From Symbiodinium natans (Eukaryota; Sar; Dinophyceae; Suessiales; Symbiodiniaceae): DNA of 64,000 nt. The notes beneath the pieces were generated by a model. It made no database searches and had not been told where the DNA came from. It saw only the letters and a program-made list of their open reading frames with translations. The DNA is taken from contig CAJNDS010002716.1 of assembly GCA_905221605.1 (NCBI GenBank), positions 188,001-252,000 on the forward strand, given 5' to 3'. Every line of letters starts with the position of its first letter. Positions within the stretch are counted from its first letter, which is position 1. Below, piece after piece: positions 1 through 10,320 of this stretch. The position numbers and the translations under genes were made by a program.

Positions 1-289
1 CCTAAATTCAAATCTAATTCTTTCTTTATTCGTTCTATCTTCCTTCATCCTAGGCTCCAGAGCCAGGGTCTATTTAGGTCCAAGATAAAAAGATACAATC
101 TAGATTCAGGTCTAATCTTATCTGCTCCAATATTTAAATCCGAGGCCCAGATCAGACTTGGCCCCGTTGTATTTTCCTTCATTATATATATCTTTCCATG
201 ATCTTTCAATAATTGAAAATACTAATATTTCTAGTCTTTCTTATATATATATTATAATATTATATTATACTCTGCCAATTCCCAATGTC

Positions 290-440
290 CACGGGATTTT
301 ATGAGAATCTTCGGTTTTCCATGAGGATCTTTGATTTCTTATGAGGATCTTCGATTTCTCGGGCCTTATATGAATCCATGAGGGGTCTTCTTTTTTTATG
401 AGGGCCTTCGATTGCCTATGAAGGTCTTATACGAATAATG
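290..440. repeat. degenerate ~27-bp tandem repeat
   Basis: Units built on ATGAGGATCTTCGATTTC recur about four to five times with substitutions. No coding potential is visible. Confidence 0.6.
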
Positions 441-479
441 ATTGTAATTGGTTTTGGTTTAGCTTGGGGAGGGGGTGGC

Positions 480-665
480 CTTGGGGTTTCCAGCAGGACT
501 TTTGGTCTTCCATTTGAAACTTCGGACTTTGGGATTTTAGGTATAGAATTTTGGGTTTTCATTTGAAGCTTCGGATTTGGGGTTTAGGGCCTAAAGGTAT
601 AGGTCTTTTAGGCCTCCATTTGAAGCTTCGGGGTTTGGGGTTGAGGGCTTAGGATTCAGGAGTTT
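480..665. repeat. degenerate ~60-bp repeat with CCATTTGAAGCTTCGG core
   Basis: Three diverged units share the core CCATTTGAAGCTTCGG followed by a T/G-rich stretch with GGTTTAGGG-like words. The G/T strand bias resembles degraded telomere-like sequence, but the units are not exact TTTAGGG repeats. Confidence 0.5.
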
Positions 666-744
666 GAAAAGTCATGAAATGTGATCTGTACTAGTTCTAC
701 AATTACATTTTCCTTCTGGATGAAACGATTGGTGCGAAGGAGTC

Positions 745-1960
745 CTATCAATGCCGGACCAATAAATCAAAATGATTGCCAGTTCGTAGCAAACAAATGG
801 GGCCTGCCGCTATATCATCCGTATTGATCCTTTCTTGCCAAATACAATTTTTCCGACTGGCTTGATGGGCGTATATATCTATGGAAATGTCTCATATATG
901 TCAGAAGGAGGAAATATTGACAAAGATTCCATATGAATCGGGTTTCTTTGCCCAGGACCAATATTCATGCCAGGAGAAATATTGTCCATAAGTCTCCATC
1001 CAAGCAGGATCGTCCTATATTTCCTTAGATTGCTGAGCATGAACTTTTATTATCAGATACAAATGTATGAAGAGGCAAATACAAGCCTCTACACGTATAA
1101 ATAATCCTGATGGGCATCCCATGCCAAGGATTGCGTGACCTGGTTGAACCGTTCTTGGGGGAGGGAGTCTATCCAGTTGCGCATAGCATCACAAATATCC
1201 TCCCTGAGTTCTTGCACGGCGTGCAGGGGGTCCTGTCACTCTTTATAATGAGTAAGAGGGTATGCTTCCTTATTCAATTCGAAATTTGTTAATACCAAGT
1301 CTGAAGCCTGCCACGTGCTACTCCAGAACGGATCTGTGTGCCGAGGAGAAGGGCGCGATAAAGGCAAGCACCATCCCAGGGGATGGGAAGGACCTCGAAA
1401 TCCCCATTTCCGGCTTGGTGCTTGTCTGACTTCTCGGGCTCAAAGAAATCGGCGAAGGGATCCGGGAAGTCAAGATCCAAAAGAACTGCTATTTCACCTT
1501 GCAGATCACCCTCCCTCTCGGATTCCAAATCCAGATCTAAAGGCTGCACTGGCCCACTCTTGCCAGATGCTTCCCCCCGTAGTGGTCGAGACCATCGGCC
1601 AGATACTTCCCCCCTGAGTGGTCGGGACCATCGCCGGCCTCCACGCATCCCGCCCCGGCCCCTGCCTCGCCTTGATGGGGGTCGCCCGGGTTGGCCAGTG
1701 GGCTCGTAGCCTTCATCGAAAATGGGGTCTGGATCCTCCATGGGCAAGACCCGGGCAAACCCAGTTTGGGCCGAGTCCTCTTCCACCAAAGACCATTCGA
1801 CGTTATTGCGGTAATCTGGCGCACAGTAAACGTCTTCTAGTATCATTGTAGTATCGTGCCCGGTCCATCTGACACCTTTCGGGATGAATTTCCCGAAATC
1901 ACTCCGATCGGATTCTTTGCCCTCCCAGGGTTCCTCCGTCAGTAAGGATCCGTCCTGTGA
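745..1960 (-). pseudogene. OTU-like cysteine protease relic
   Basis: OTU proteases remove ubiquitin or related tags, and OTU domains are also carried by some retroelements. On the minus strand an acidic and Arg/Gly-rich stretch leads into the nucleophile motif DGACLYRALL (about 1,370-1,340). Further on, in shifted frames, come LREDICDAMRNWI and FNQVTQSLAWDAHQDYL (about 1,220-1,100), and then the C-terminal histidine motif GNHFDLLV (about 770). The order Cys motif, helical middle, HFDLL is that of an OTU fold. At least two frameshifts and several stops break it. Upstream the open frame runs into the GACCGAAAC repeat array, so those first residues are repeat-encoded and not a real N terminus. 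Family assignment rests on the two catalytic motifs. Whether it belonged to a mobile element is inference. Confidence 0.55.
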
Positions 1961-1992
1961 AGGTTTCGGGTTTAGGGTTTCGGGTTTATAGA
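1955..1992. repeat. telomere-like TTTAGGG/TTTCGGG words
   Basis: A short run of GGTTTCGGGTTTAGGGTTTCGGG type sequence borders the following repeat array. It resembles the plant/dinoflagellate telomere unit TTTAGGG with variant C-containing units and lies internally in the window. Confidence 0.5.
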
Positions 1993-2009
1993 AATTGTAT
2001 AGGGTTTGG

Positions 2010-2400
2010 GTCCCAAAAAATTTCGACCGAAAGTTTTGACCGAAACGTTTTGACCGAAAGTTTTGACCGAAACATTTTGACCGAAAGTTTTGACCGAAAC
2101 GTTTTGACCGAAACGTTTTGTTTTTTGGAACTATGCTTTTCATTTTTGGGAGGGGGGAGGGGGGGGGGTGGAGTTGTAGGCTTTGGGGGCCAATTTTGGG
2201 CTTTGGAAGTTAATTGGGCTTTGGGGGCTAATTTTGGGCTTTGGAGCCAATTTTGGGCTCTGGGAGCCAATCTTGGGCTCTGGGGCTTTGGGGGTCAATT
2301 TTGGGCTAACATTTTGACCGAAAAGTTTTGACCGAACGTTTTGATCGAAACGTTTGACCGAAACGTTTTGACCGAAACGTTTTTGAGGTTGAATTTGTCA
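2010..2400. repeat. composite array of TTTTGACCGAAAC and TTTTGGGCTTTGGG units
   Basis: Two blocks of roughly 14-15-bp units with core TTTTGACCGAAACG (2,020-2,120 and 2,310-2,390) flank a block of about 20-bp units with core GCCAATTTTGGGCTTTGGG (2,185-2,310). A G-run sits near 2,155. The array is read through by long spurious ORFs on both strands that give repetitive peptides. Confidence 0.85.
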
Positions 2401-2435
2401 GCAGAACACATGCAGGTTTTGCTTTTTGTTGCTCC

Positions 2436-2741
2436 TCACCGCGCGTTTGCTAGGAGATTCTTTGTCTCGACGTCCATTGTGGGAACGTTGTCTATGAACG
2501 GTTGGTCTCCGTATTCGGGATTGGTTCCCACTATGTACATGGCGGAAACAGCTTCTCCGTAGTACTTTTCCAGTATGAACTTGTACACGTTGAGTTGGAG
2601 GCGGTAGTGCCACAGTGTGCAGTCAGGGACGTGGCTTAATGGCGTCCGCATGAATTTGTTGCACGCCTTGCGTTGGAGCCGAGATGGGCTTGCGCGCTTC
2701 CAATCCACTATGATTACGTTGTTGTCTGGTCTCTTCGCCAC
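2436..2741 (-). pseudogene. RecB-family PD-(D/E)XK nuclease fragment
   Basis: The 101-residue frame contains IIVDWKR, the D-x-K half of a PD-(D/E)XK nuclease active site. It is followed by HYRLQLNVYKFILEKYYG, which holds the Q-x3-Y (QLNVY) motif typical of RecB-like nucleases, and then by PFIDNVPTMDVE. The piece is the C-terminal half of such a domain. Its upstream end on the minus strand runs into the 20-bp repeat array starting at about 2,745, so the N-terminal half and any start are missing. Similar domains occur in DNA-processing proteins and mobile elements. Nearby mobile-element relics make the second more likely, by inference. Confidence 0.5.
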
Positions 2742-2744
2742 GTG

Positions 2745-3300
2745 CTCCCAGAGCTCAAAATTAGCTCCCGGAGCTCAAAATTAGCTCCAGGAGTTCAAAA
2801 TTAGCTGCCGGAGCTCAAAATTAGCTCCCGGAGCTCAAAATTAGCTCCCAAAGCTCAAAATTAGCTCCCAGAGCTAAGCTTAAAATTAGCTCCCAAAGCT
2901 GAAAATCAGCTCCCGGAGCTCAAAATTAATTCTTAGAGCTCAAAATTAGCTCCCAAAGCTCAAAATTAGCTCCCTAAACTTAAAATTAGCTCGCTCCCAA
3001 AGCTCAAAATTAGCTCCCGGAGCTCAAAATTAACTCCCGGAGCTCAAAATTAGCTCCCGGAGCTCAAAATTAGCTCCCAAAGCTTAAAATTAGCTCCCGA
3101 ACTTCAAAATTAATTCCCGAAGCCCAAAATTAGCTCCCGGAGCTCAAAATTCAATTAACTTCCGGAACTCAAAAGTAGCTCCCAGAATGCAAAATTAATT
3201 CCCAGAAGCAAAAAATTAGCTTCTTCAAAGTTAACTCCCAAGGCTCAGAATTAGCTCCCAAAGCTCAAAATTAATTCCCAGTGCTGAAAAGAGCTCCCAG
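2745..3300. repeat. 20-bp tandem repeat, GAGCTCAAAATTAGCTCCCG
   Basis: About two dozen head-to-tail units of GAGCTCAAAATTAGCTCCCG with substitutions and a few insertions. The unit holds the palindrome GAGCTC and a second AGCT. Divergence grows toward 3,300, where the unit fades out. Confidence 0.95.
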
Positions 3301-3635
3301 GTTTAAGGAAATTTGAATATTCGTGGCCAGGCAAAAAGGAGTTTAAGTAAATTGAGCATCCGAGCAGACAAAGGAGGTTTAAGTAAATTGCGTAGCCGTG
3401 ACTAGGCAAAAGGAATTTAAGGCTCAGACAAATAACTTGGGAAATTCATGATAACACATACAATTTCTTTTTATTTTGTCTTGAGGGTTTAGGGTTATTG
3501 AATCTATTTTCTTGTGCACAGATGCTTGCTTCTATGTTTTTGAGTTGCGGTGTTAGGAATTAAGCTGGAGTTCGGGATAGCCTCGGTCCTTTTCGGGCCT
3601 TCGGCGTGTCAGGGCCCGTAGAGACCCTGGTCAGG
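3300..3635. other. no gene seen; GGTTTAAGTAAATTG repeats
   Basis: Two to three copies of a unit around GGAGTTTAAGTAAATTGAGCATCCG follow the 20-bp array. One GGGTTTAGGGTTATTG telomere-like word occurs near 3,487. No coding signal is visible. Confidence 0.4.
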
Positions 3636-3639
3636 GAAA

Positions 3640-5016
3640 CCCTTTAGAAAGCTGAAAGAGGCCTTTATTTCCTTGAAGGAGGCCCGGGGCTCTTAGATGC
3701 GCCCAAATCCGACCATATCTTAGTATCTCTGAAAGCGCTCTCACTTTTCTGTGAATGCTTGAGCAATAGCAAACCCTTAAATCTGGCCATCCTGCCTCTT
3801 GCTTGTAGGATGCTCGCCTGACCAGGTAATCTCGCGGAATTACCTCCTTCATGATCGCCAACAAACGCCAGAAAGCTGCTTTCGGCCATTGTCGGGGGGG
3901 CAAGGTCTACTCCTCCAAGACATTGCGTCGCCAATAATACTCTGCAAGCAACAACCCATGATTTTGCGCGAAGACATCCGGACGTAGTTCTGGCGCAAGA
4001 ATCGCCCAACCCTGGAGAATAGGCCTTCCACAGGATTGCTTCCCAAACCTTCTGTATTGACCTTCTGGTTAAGGCTGTGGTTGACCTTCTCATGTTGGTA
4101 TCCTGCCTTGGTGAGCCCGTTATAACCACGCCATTCGTCGGTCACAACGGTCGTACCAGGCCGGACAACGTTGCGGACCAAATTTCATCAATGTCCGGCT
4201 CGATCTGTTCCGCACCAACCGTAGAACCACGCGACCGGTTTCTTTCCGATTATCACGGTCCAATTGCACGATGCTGACCACCAATATACGTATGGGGCGT
4301 GTGTTGCGGCCGCGGAGTACCTTCGATGGCTTACGCCTGGCCAGGAAGTATTCATCGACACAACAAATGTGTCGATGGCTGCCCAACAGCTGGGTGTTCT
4401 GCTTCAGTAGAAAAGCGACAAGGTAGGACCGGATGATATTGTAGATTTTGCCTACGGTCCCCCTGTCGCACCCAGTGTAGGCTGCAGCCTTTTAAATGGC
4501 GGTCAATTGGCTGAACCAGTATAAAAGTGTCACCAGCTTCTGGGGCCCAATGCTATCTGGTAGCAAGTCTGCCACCGGACAGAACTTACGCCATGAAGCA
4601 GCTTGCCGGCATTGCACACCTTTGTATACGGGCTCTTTCCCCTCGAGCTCCGCTAGGCTGGCCATGCTCCAGCGTCCGCACTTCTTGGGGGATGTTGGGC
4701 GGTAGTAACATCGGAAAAGAGGATGCTGCCGTTCTGCAGGCTCCCAGATGATTTGTGTTTCTGTTTTCCCTTTTCTTCTTGAATCTTCGTATTGCCTAGC
4801 ACAATGGCATTCCATTTGTGATCGTCTTTGCAGTATCCGGGGCAGCGCGCCAAGCCGCACCAAATCAAGAATTGTCAAGCGACCAAGGCCGAACTTGTCA
4901 CCACGGCCAATTGCTCCGGCAACATACCGATAGAACGTTTCGACTACGACGACTCGTTTGATGTGCTTCTGCCAGGCGGTCCAAGCACGTTTCATTCTTT
5001 CACATCCATGTATCAC
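3640..5016 (-). pseudogene. Merlin/IS1016 (ISXO2-like) DDE transposase relic
   Basis: Transposases of this family cut and paste DNA with a DDE-type triad. Reading down the minus strand one finds KLVTLLYWFSQLTAI (4,540-4,497), a stop, then the helix-turn-helix-like AYTGCDRGTVGKIYNIIRSY. Next comes CCVDEYF with the first catalytic Asp, a basic block RGRNTRPIRILVVSIVQLDR and VVLRLVRNRSSRTLM. A frameshift near 4,180 leads to GTTVVTDEWRGYNGL with the second Asp. After that come GYQHEKVNHSLNQ and SNPVEGLFSRVGRFLR with the third acidic residue. All hallmark motifs are present in order, but at least one stop and one frameshift separate them, so it cannot be active as it stands. I did not locate terminal inverted repeats. 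The family call is secure; Merlin versus another ISXO2-like lineage is less so. Confidence 0.75.
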
Positions 5017-5231
5017 TTTCAGACGGATCCTAAACCCCTTGAAGCCCTATTTCAAGATTGGATTTTCAATCTTCATGTTTTTCTTCTGATTGCCTGTTTT
5101 TTGCTCTGGGAATTTCCGACATTTTTATCATATTTCTTTCTTTCAGATCCATTTGCTACTTTCAGACAGTTCCTAAAACCCCTTGAAACCCTATTTCAAG
5201 ATTATTTTTCAATATTCATGCTTTTCTTCTG
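5005..5231. repeat. ~85-bp direct repeat, two copies
   Basis: Positions 5,005-5,090 and 5,145-5,231 share a diverged sequence including CCTTGAAACCCTATTTCAAG and CATGTTTTTCTTCTG. A third partial relative lies at about 5,330-5,400 around GATAGGTTGAAAGGAA. No coding function is apparent. Confidence 0.7.
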
Positions 5232-5234
5232 TTT

Positions 5235-5945
5235 GCTAAAATTCGGCAACAAATTGGAAAACCTCGCAGAGACCCTCTGAAATTGTCCAAAAATATTGGA
5301 AAAACCCTATTCGCCCAAAGCCGAAGATAGGTTGAAAGGAAGCTATGGAATAAGGAAAAATCTTGCAAGATAAGGAAGATAGGTTGAAAGGAAACTATGA
5401 GATGTGGAAAACCTTGTAAAATCGTGGATGCAAGAGAAGGAATGATATTGATGATGAAGTTCGTGATCGAATCCGTCGATGAAAATGACTTCCGGATTTG
5501 ACACACGATGAGGAGTTCAAAAGGTCATGAAGGATAATTATTAGATAATGTCGACCATCGCCAAGAATTTCCTAATCACTCGAAGAAATTGAAATTCTGA
5601 AATATCTCCCCGAAAATTGATTTCCTACGAGAAGATAGAAGATATATTCAGGAAAATCGGAATATTAATCGAATCATTGCGACAAGTTTTTGCAATATTG
5701 AAGATATTCAGATTATCTTGCATCTCTCTTATTTATCAAATATTCTCGACGAATTTAATTTCGAAATCAAAGATCTATTTCCATTCGAGCTAGATGCCTT
5801 AGAGACACTTAATATCGAAAAAGAAGAAATAATATTTGGAATTCTAAATTAGGAGAATGATTTGGTAGAATTTCGAAAATTAAAGTAATATTTATTGTCT
5901 CCATAGGAGGCCAACCATTTTTCTGATTATCCCTTGTGCTCTTTG
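5235..5945. other. AT-rich sequence, no intact gene seen
   Basis: AT-rich with many TCGAA and GAAAT words and short frames only. The downstream reverse transcriptase relic may extend back into this stretch, but I see no conserved motif here. Confidence 0.3.
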
Positions 5946-5949
5946 TCGA

Positions 5950-6215
5950 TAATCATCTTATGGATAACGATTGATTTTGTGGTAGTCTCTCCTTTTCGGG
6001 CCGCTAAGGGACGCTCGGCTATTGAGGAACATATTACCCTAAAATGACGTAACCAGGGTACTTAAGCTAGGTACCACGAACAGGGGATCGGATTCAAGCT
6101 AGTTATATTTGGCGCTCGATTAATAATATATCACCATAAGACGATTTATGGAATTATAAATGAAGCAATTCTCGAATATCTCTCGAAACGAGGCTGGAAT
6201 ATCCTCCCCAAATCA
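5950..6215 (+). pseudogene. reverse transcriptase C-terminal relic (copy 1)
   Basis: The frame TIDFVVVSPFRAAKGRSAIE (about 5,965-6,025), ending at a stop soon after, is followed in another frame by YHEQGIGFKLVIFGA. Both resemble the region downstream of the reverse transcriptase core in non-LTR-type elements, where a D-V-x-V-V-x-P motif precedes a conserved G-x-x-F segment. The same IDFVVVSPF word occurs in the longer relic at about 9,150. Only the tail of the element remains, with a frameshift and stops. Confidence 0.5.
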
Positions 6216-6539
6216 CATTTAGTTGCATTTATGCGGGCTCGGAGCGGTAGGTCGCGGAATCTCTAAAGTGCTTGTAAACAGGCGCGTGGCGGTTCGGGAG
6301 CAGTTTGAGGGCGCATGGAGAGCCTGCGAGCCATTCAGGAGCGGCTAGGGAGCGGTTCGGGGTCCTATCACTGCCCTCGAGGGCTGGTCATTCTGTCACA
6401 GGCCTCGGTTCAGGGCGCCCTGCCCAGAATAGAGGCCGAGAAAAAACTGATGAATTTTTTTTCGGGCCGGCTTGTCATTCTTGTCATTCCTGTCATTGTG
6501 TCGTCCTCCAGAGCACACAAGTACCTTGCTCCTTTCGGA

Positions 6540-6770
6540 GCCCCCCGGCTTCTATGCCGAGCGGCGCCCGGTTTTAACCCGAGTGGCGCCCAGTTTAATC
6601 CCGGGGCTCGCCCGGTTTCATCCCGAGCGGCGCCCGGTTTGATTCCAAAGCTCGCCCGGCTTAATCCCGAGCGGCACCTGGTTTGATTCCGGCTCGCCCG
6701 GTTTCATTCGGATTGGCGCCCGGTTTGCTATTGGGACTCGGTTTCATTCCGAGTGGCGCCGGGAAGAATT
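6540..6770. repeat. ~46-bp tandem repeat, GAGCGGCGCCCGGTTT core
   Basis: About five units alternate CCCGAGCGGCGCCCGGTTT with GGCTCGCCCGGTTTCAT. It is GC-rich within an AT-rich neighbourhood. Confidence 0.75.
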
Positions 6771-7295
6771 GGGACGCAGACAAGGTGTTGCTCCGTCTGT
6801 GGAACAGAAGTTGCGAGCGCCCATATACTGCCCTCGCGCGGCTCCACCAGGGAATAGCGGCGACCTGCCGGCAGCTCCCAGTCGCGCGTGTTCGCTGCCA
6901 ATCGGGCCGTGTAGTCTTACCTCATCGTCTTCGATCCACACCCGCCCTCCTGCGTAATCATCCGGAGCGAGCGCATGATTCAAGTGCCCCAGCATGTTCT
7001 GAATGTCACGCGCAGGCCCACGCGCGGATTGAAGAGCACGGCTATGGAAACCCAGGCGCCGTTCGGTCTCCTTCCTTGCAAAATAATTTGAATCCAAATA
7101 AAGGAAATTATACCGCTGGTTTGGAGAATAATTACGCTTTTTTAATATTGTCGGAAAAAAAAGAAAATTGATCTCTATCAAATGTTGAGGGTAGACGCCC
7201 GGCGGATATTCTCTGTATTGCAAGATCTCTTCTCCATCAAAATTCTTGATGGAAGTATCCTCGTTTAGCCTTAGATATCGTATTGATATCTCCAT
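6744..7295 (-). other. unassigned 183-codon open frame
   Basis: The frame is open for 183 codons. Its central third (for example GLGHLNHALAPDDY-like text near 6,950-7,060) has balanced protein-like composition, while its start is AT-rich and its end overlaps the 46-bp repeat array. I recognise no family. It may be a relic of a mobile-element ORF or chance. No start or regulatory signal can be defended. Confidence 0.15.
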
Positions 7296-7739
7296 ATACG
7301 ATTTCTACTTTCAATTTGGTCGTATCGGGCTCGGGCGGGATGCGGACATGGCCTGTCAGGCATAGAACTTGGGTTTTGAACCTAGTATTTTCGAATCAAT
7401 AGGTGATTGCAAGATGGATACGTGGGATCTTTTGAAGAATATATACCAAGAATATGATCGAATCATGAATTCTCCTTTGGAAACCATAAAACAGGATTTG
7501 AAAATTCGAATTTCGATTGGCATTCAGAGGGGACTCTCTCATATCTTATATAAATGTCGTGCAGCACAGGCGTCTATGGATGAGGCCCAAGGGACCATTG
7601 GTCGTTTACTTCAGGAGAATATATTATGAGACTTCTGATGCTTGATATTTTGAATCGAATTTCCCGAGGAATCTCCGACGATTCATTATCTTATGAGAGA
7701 AGAATAGTATCAACCTTATGATATGTTGATATATCGGTA

Positions 7740-9550
7740 AACATGACTCTATTGGGATTCGGGGTCGATTGCTGTCCCAGCAGCTTATTGTGGCCGTCGC
7801 CGGCGGGGCGGAGGGATTGATCCACGCGGCGCGAGAATGGGTCGCTAGTAACAGGGGAGAGACTGATTCGGTTCTTCTGTAGAAGGATATGAAAAACACA
7901 TTTAATATGGTGTTGCCTGCGGAATTCTTATACGATTGTCGTCTCTTTACACCGACGTCGTCTCTTTTCGCAGAATATTGCTACACTACGGAATCGATTC
8001 TCGTGTATAATGGGAGCACATATAAGAATCATCGAGGACAATAGAGGCGCCCAATGATGATGGCCCTTTTTTGCTTGATTCATAAGAGGTGCGTTGAAGA
8101 AGTCGTCGCTTTGCGCGGGTTCGCTCCCCCCTTTCGGCCAGAATACGTTGACGATAATTTCAATGAGGATCGAGAATTCAAGAAGTTCTGAAATATTTCC
8201 AGGCGGAGATCCAATTGACCCAGAAATTTGAGATTAAATTGAATCTGCTATGCAGATATTCAGAAAATGGAAGCTTTGGAGTGTAAGCAAGCGGCACTTC
8301 ATTTATTGTAACAATGATGGGAATATTATCTGCTTCAATTCATGGCACATACGACCCCACGTACTTTCTTAACTTCATTATTTAATTGGCACGAAAGTAG
8401 ATTCAAATAGGCCCTGGAAATTATCATGGGTCATCCGCTCTCAGACCAAATACGGCGGCAAGTTGGCTTCCCTACTGACCGGGGTGGGTTGGGGATGGAG
8501 ATTGAGAAGATAATGATTGGATGGGATTTCTGTTCGAGAGCCGATATCTCCTATATTTTCGTCATTCGTTCCACACGTCATCTCCGTGAAGCATTACTTC
8601 CAGACGCAGGCGACAAATCGATCTTCTTATTGGTAATGGCCTTGCAATATTTGGAAATTTTGTTCCTTAAGTGGGGGCCTTGTTCGAGGGATGACGGGGA
8701 TAAATTTAAGCAAAAAGATTTATTGAAAGAATGATGATTTCCTATTCCAATTGCCTATCGGAAGCGAGTGGAGATTTATTCATTCGGGAGTTTGGGCTGA
8801 TGGATGGATTCGCACAATTCCGAATCAAGTATTTGACACGATTTTGTCTAATATTGTATTTCATAATATCCTTTCCATACGATTTGGATTTTCGTTATTC
8901 GATATTGATGAGGAGTGTCGAATATGTCCCCAAACTAGCGATATCTATGGTCATCATTGCTTGAGTTGAAATATGATTGATAAATTCATTCTTCCTAATC
9001 TCATCCGAGATGAGATGAGTCGTGTAATGTGGGGCGGAGGATTGGGAATAGGACGAGAGAAAGATCCTGTGTATCGACCAGTTATTCTGATTGAACCCAT
9101 CCCTATGTGTCGACAATCAATATGGCAGCATTTCAATCGGGTCATTATTGATTTTGTGGTGGTGTCACCTTTCCGCTTGGGAACGGGATCGCAGAGTTCA
9201 ACGAATAATACACCCAATACAAATATCGGGATCGATCGCCATTGACGCGTTGTAATGAGCAGGGCATTAATTTCGAACTTGTTATTTTCGATTATGTAGG
9301 AGAGGGGAATGCCGAGGGAGGCCGATTATTGGATTCTTTCTGACAAATATGGGATGGTCCATTGGAATGATTTAGTGATGGTACTAAGGGCCATTTTCGG
9401 GAACATATTTCGTTTGTATTGCCAAGACATTTGTATAGGTATGCGTAGCGTCGCCGAGAGGTCGACCAACACTCTTCCGGTCAATGCGACCGCTTCATTC
9501 CAGAAATTCATTTCTGGTTTCGTGGTTGCATCGTCAAATAATCCCTTTAG
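7740..9550 (+). pseudogene. reverse transcriptase relic (copy 2, near full-length)
   Basis: Reverse transcriptases copy RNA into DNA for retroelement spread. Motifs appear in the expected order on the plus strand. GGAEGLIHAAREWVASN is at about 7,800. KDMKNTFNMVLPAEFL, the motif A region with its Asp, is at about 7,885. SILVYNGSTYKNHRGQ is followed by a stop where QQGDP would stand (about 8,000-8,040). PEYVDDN, the catalytic YxDD box, is at about 8,138. FPTDRGGLGM is at 8,470. The Cys/His cluster CRICPQTSDIYGHHC is at about 8,915. IDFVVVSPFR is at 9,148, and GMPREADYWI is at 9,308. Several in-frame stops and at least three frame changes make it dead. The post-core domain with a Cys/His cluster and the DFVVV motif suggests a non-LTR-type element. 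An open frame of 86 codons at 7,369-7,629 may be its N-terminal part. Confidence 0.65.
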
Positions 9551-9894
9551 ATGATTCTTCTGGAGAGAAACGATAATTATCAGAAATCTTTCTCCAGAAT
9601 TTCTCGAATGAGATATCTTCAATATCAAAATATTCCAAATTCCCGATTATTTTCCAAAACCCCTTGAAAATTCCATAGAAATCCAAAAAGAAATATAAGA
9701 TTAATATTATAGAGCACACGATTAAATCCGTAGTCTTTTCAAAGAAATATGTGTATCTTAATATAAAGAATTAGAAAGGCCCATCGATTCCATCAATGGC
9801 ATAACCGCCTATTAGCCTATTAAATAGAAAAAATCTACTCTATAAAACGCTACGGTCAAACAAGCCCTATGCTGTGCGTCACGCCTCGGAGCGC

Positions 9895-10170
9895 CCCAGC
9901 CCCAAAATTTTCTGGAAATTTTTGGACCCCGGCGATTTGGCCTACCCGAGACCCAAAATTTCCGGGAAATTTTGGGGCCTGGGCTGTACCCTTTGGTCGG
10001 CTAGGCCTCTTCAACGGCCGCAGCCGGATTCGTTCCCCTAAATTTCTGAAAATTTCTGGTTCCGGGTAGCCTGAAGCCTCTGTCCCTAAATTTCCGGAAA
10101 ATTTGCTTCATCGCTTTCCTAAATTTCCCGAAAATTTACACACCCAAAATTTTCAGGAAATTTAGATAAA
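9895..10170. repeat. six palindromes of the AAATTTCCGGGAAATTT type
   Basis: Imperfect palindromes lie near 9,905, 9,954, 10,039, 10,087, 10,120 and 10,147, each 16-20 bp with a CCGG, CTGG or CCCG centre. Intervening sequence is unrelated. No ORF explains them. Confidence 0.75.
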
Positions 10171-10204
10171 TTTAGGAAACGGATGCAGCCTTCTTATCTT
10201 GGAT

Positions 10205-10320
10205 GCCCGTATTCTTGCTGCATGAATTAGAACGTATGTCGCGGTTAAGCGGAGCACAGCTCGGGGCATTAGAGCGTATGTCACGGGCAAACGCAGCACA
10301 ACTCGGGGATGCATTGAGGA
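10205..10320 (+). repeat. two ~46-bp units, GAACGTATGTCGCGG core
   Basis: Two adjacent units share GAACGTATGTCGCGG and GCAGCACAACTCGGGG. Read in one plus-strand frame they would give two copies of an ERMSR-AQLGAL-like peptide. No family is recognised. Confidence 0.4.

Noticed and set aside
1957-2331. Plus-strand frame with repeating FDRNVLTES and GLWSQFWALGAN peptides
   Set aside because: It is a direct translation of the 14- and 20-bp repeat arrays.
2745-3300. Possible CRISPR-like array
   Set aside because: Units are contiguous 20-mers with no unique spacers, and the setting is eukaryotic.
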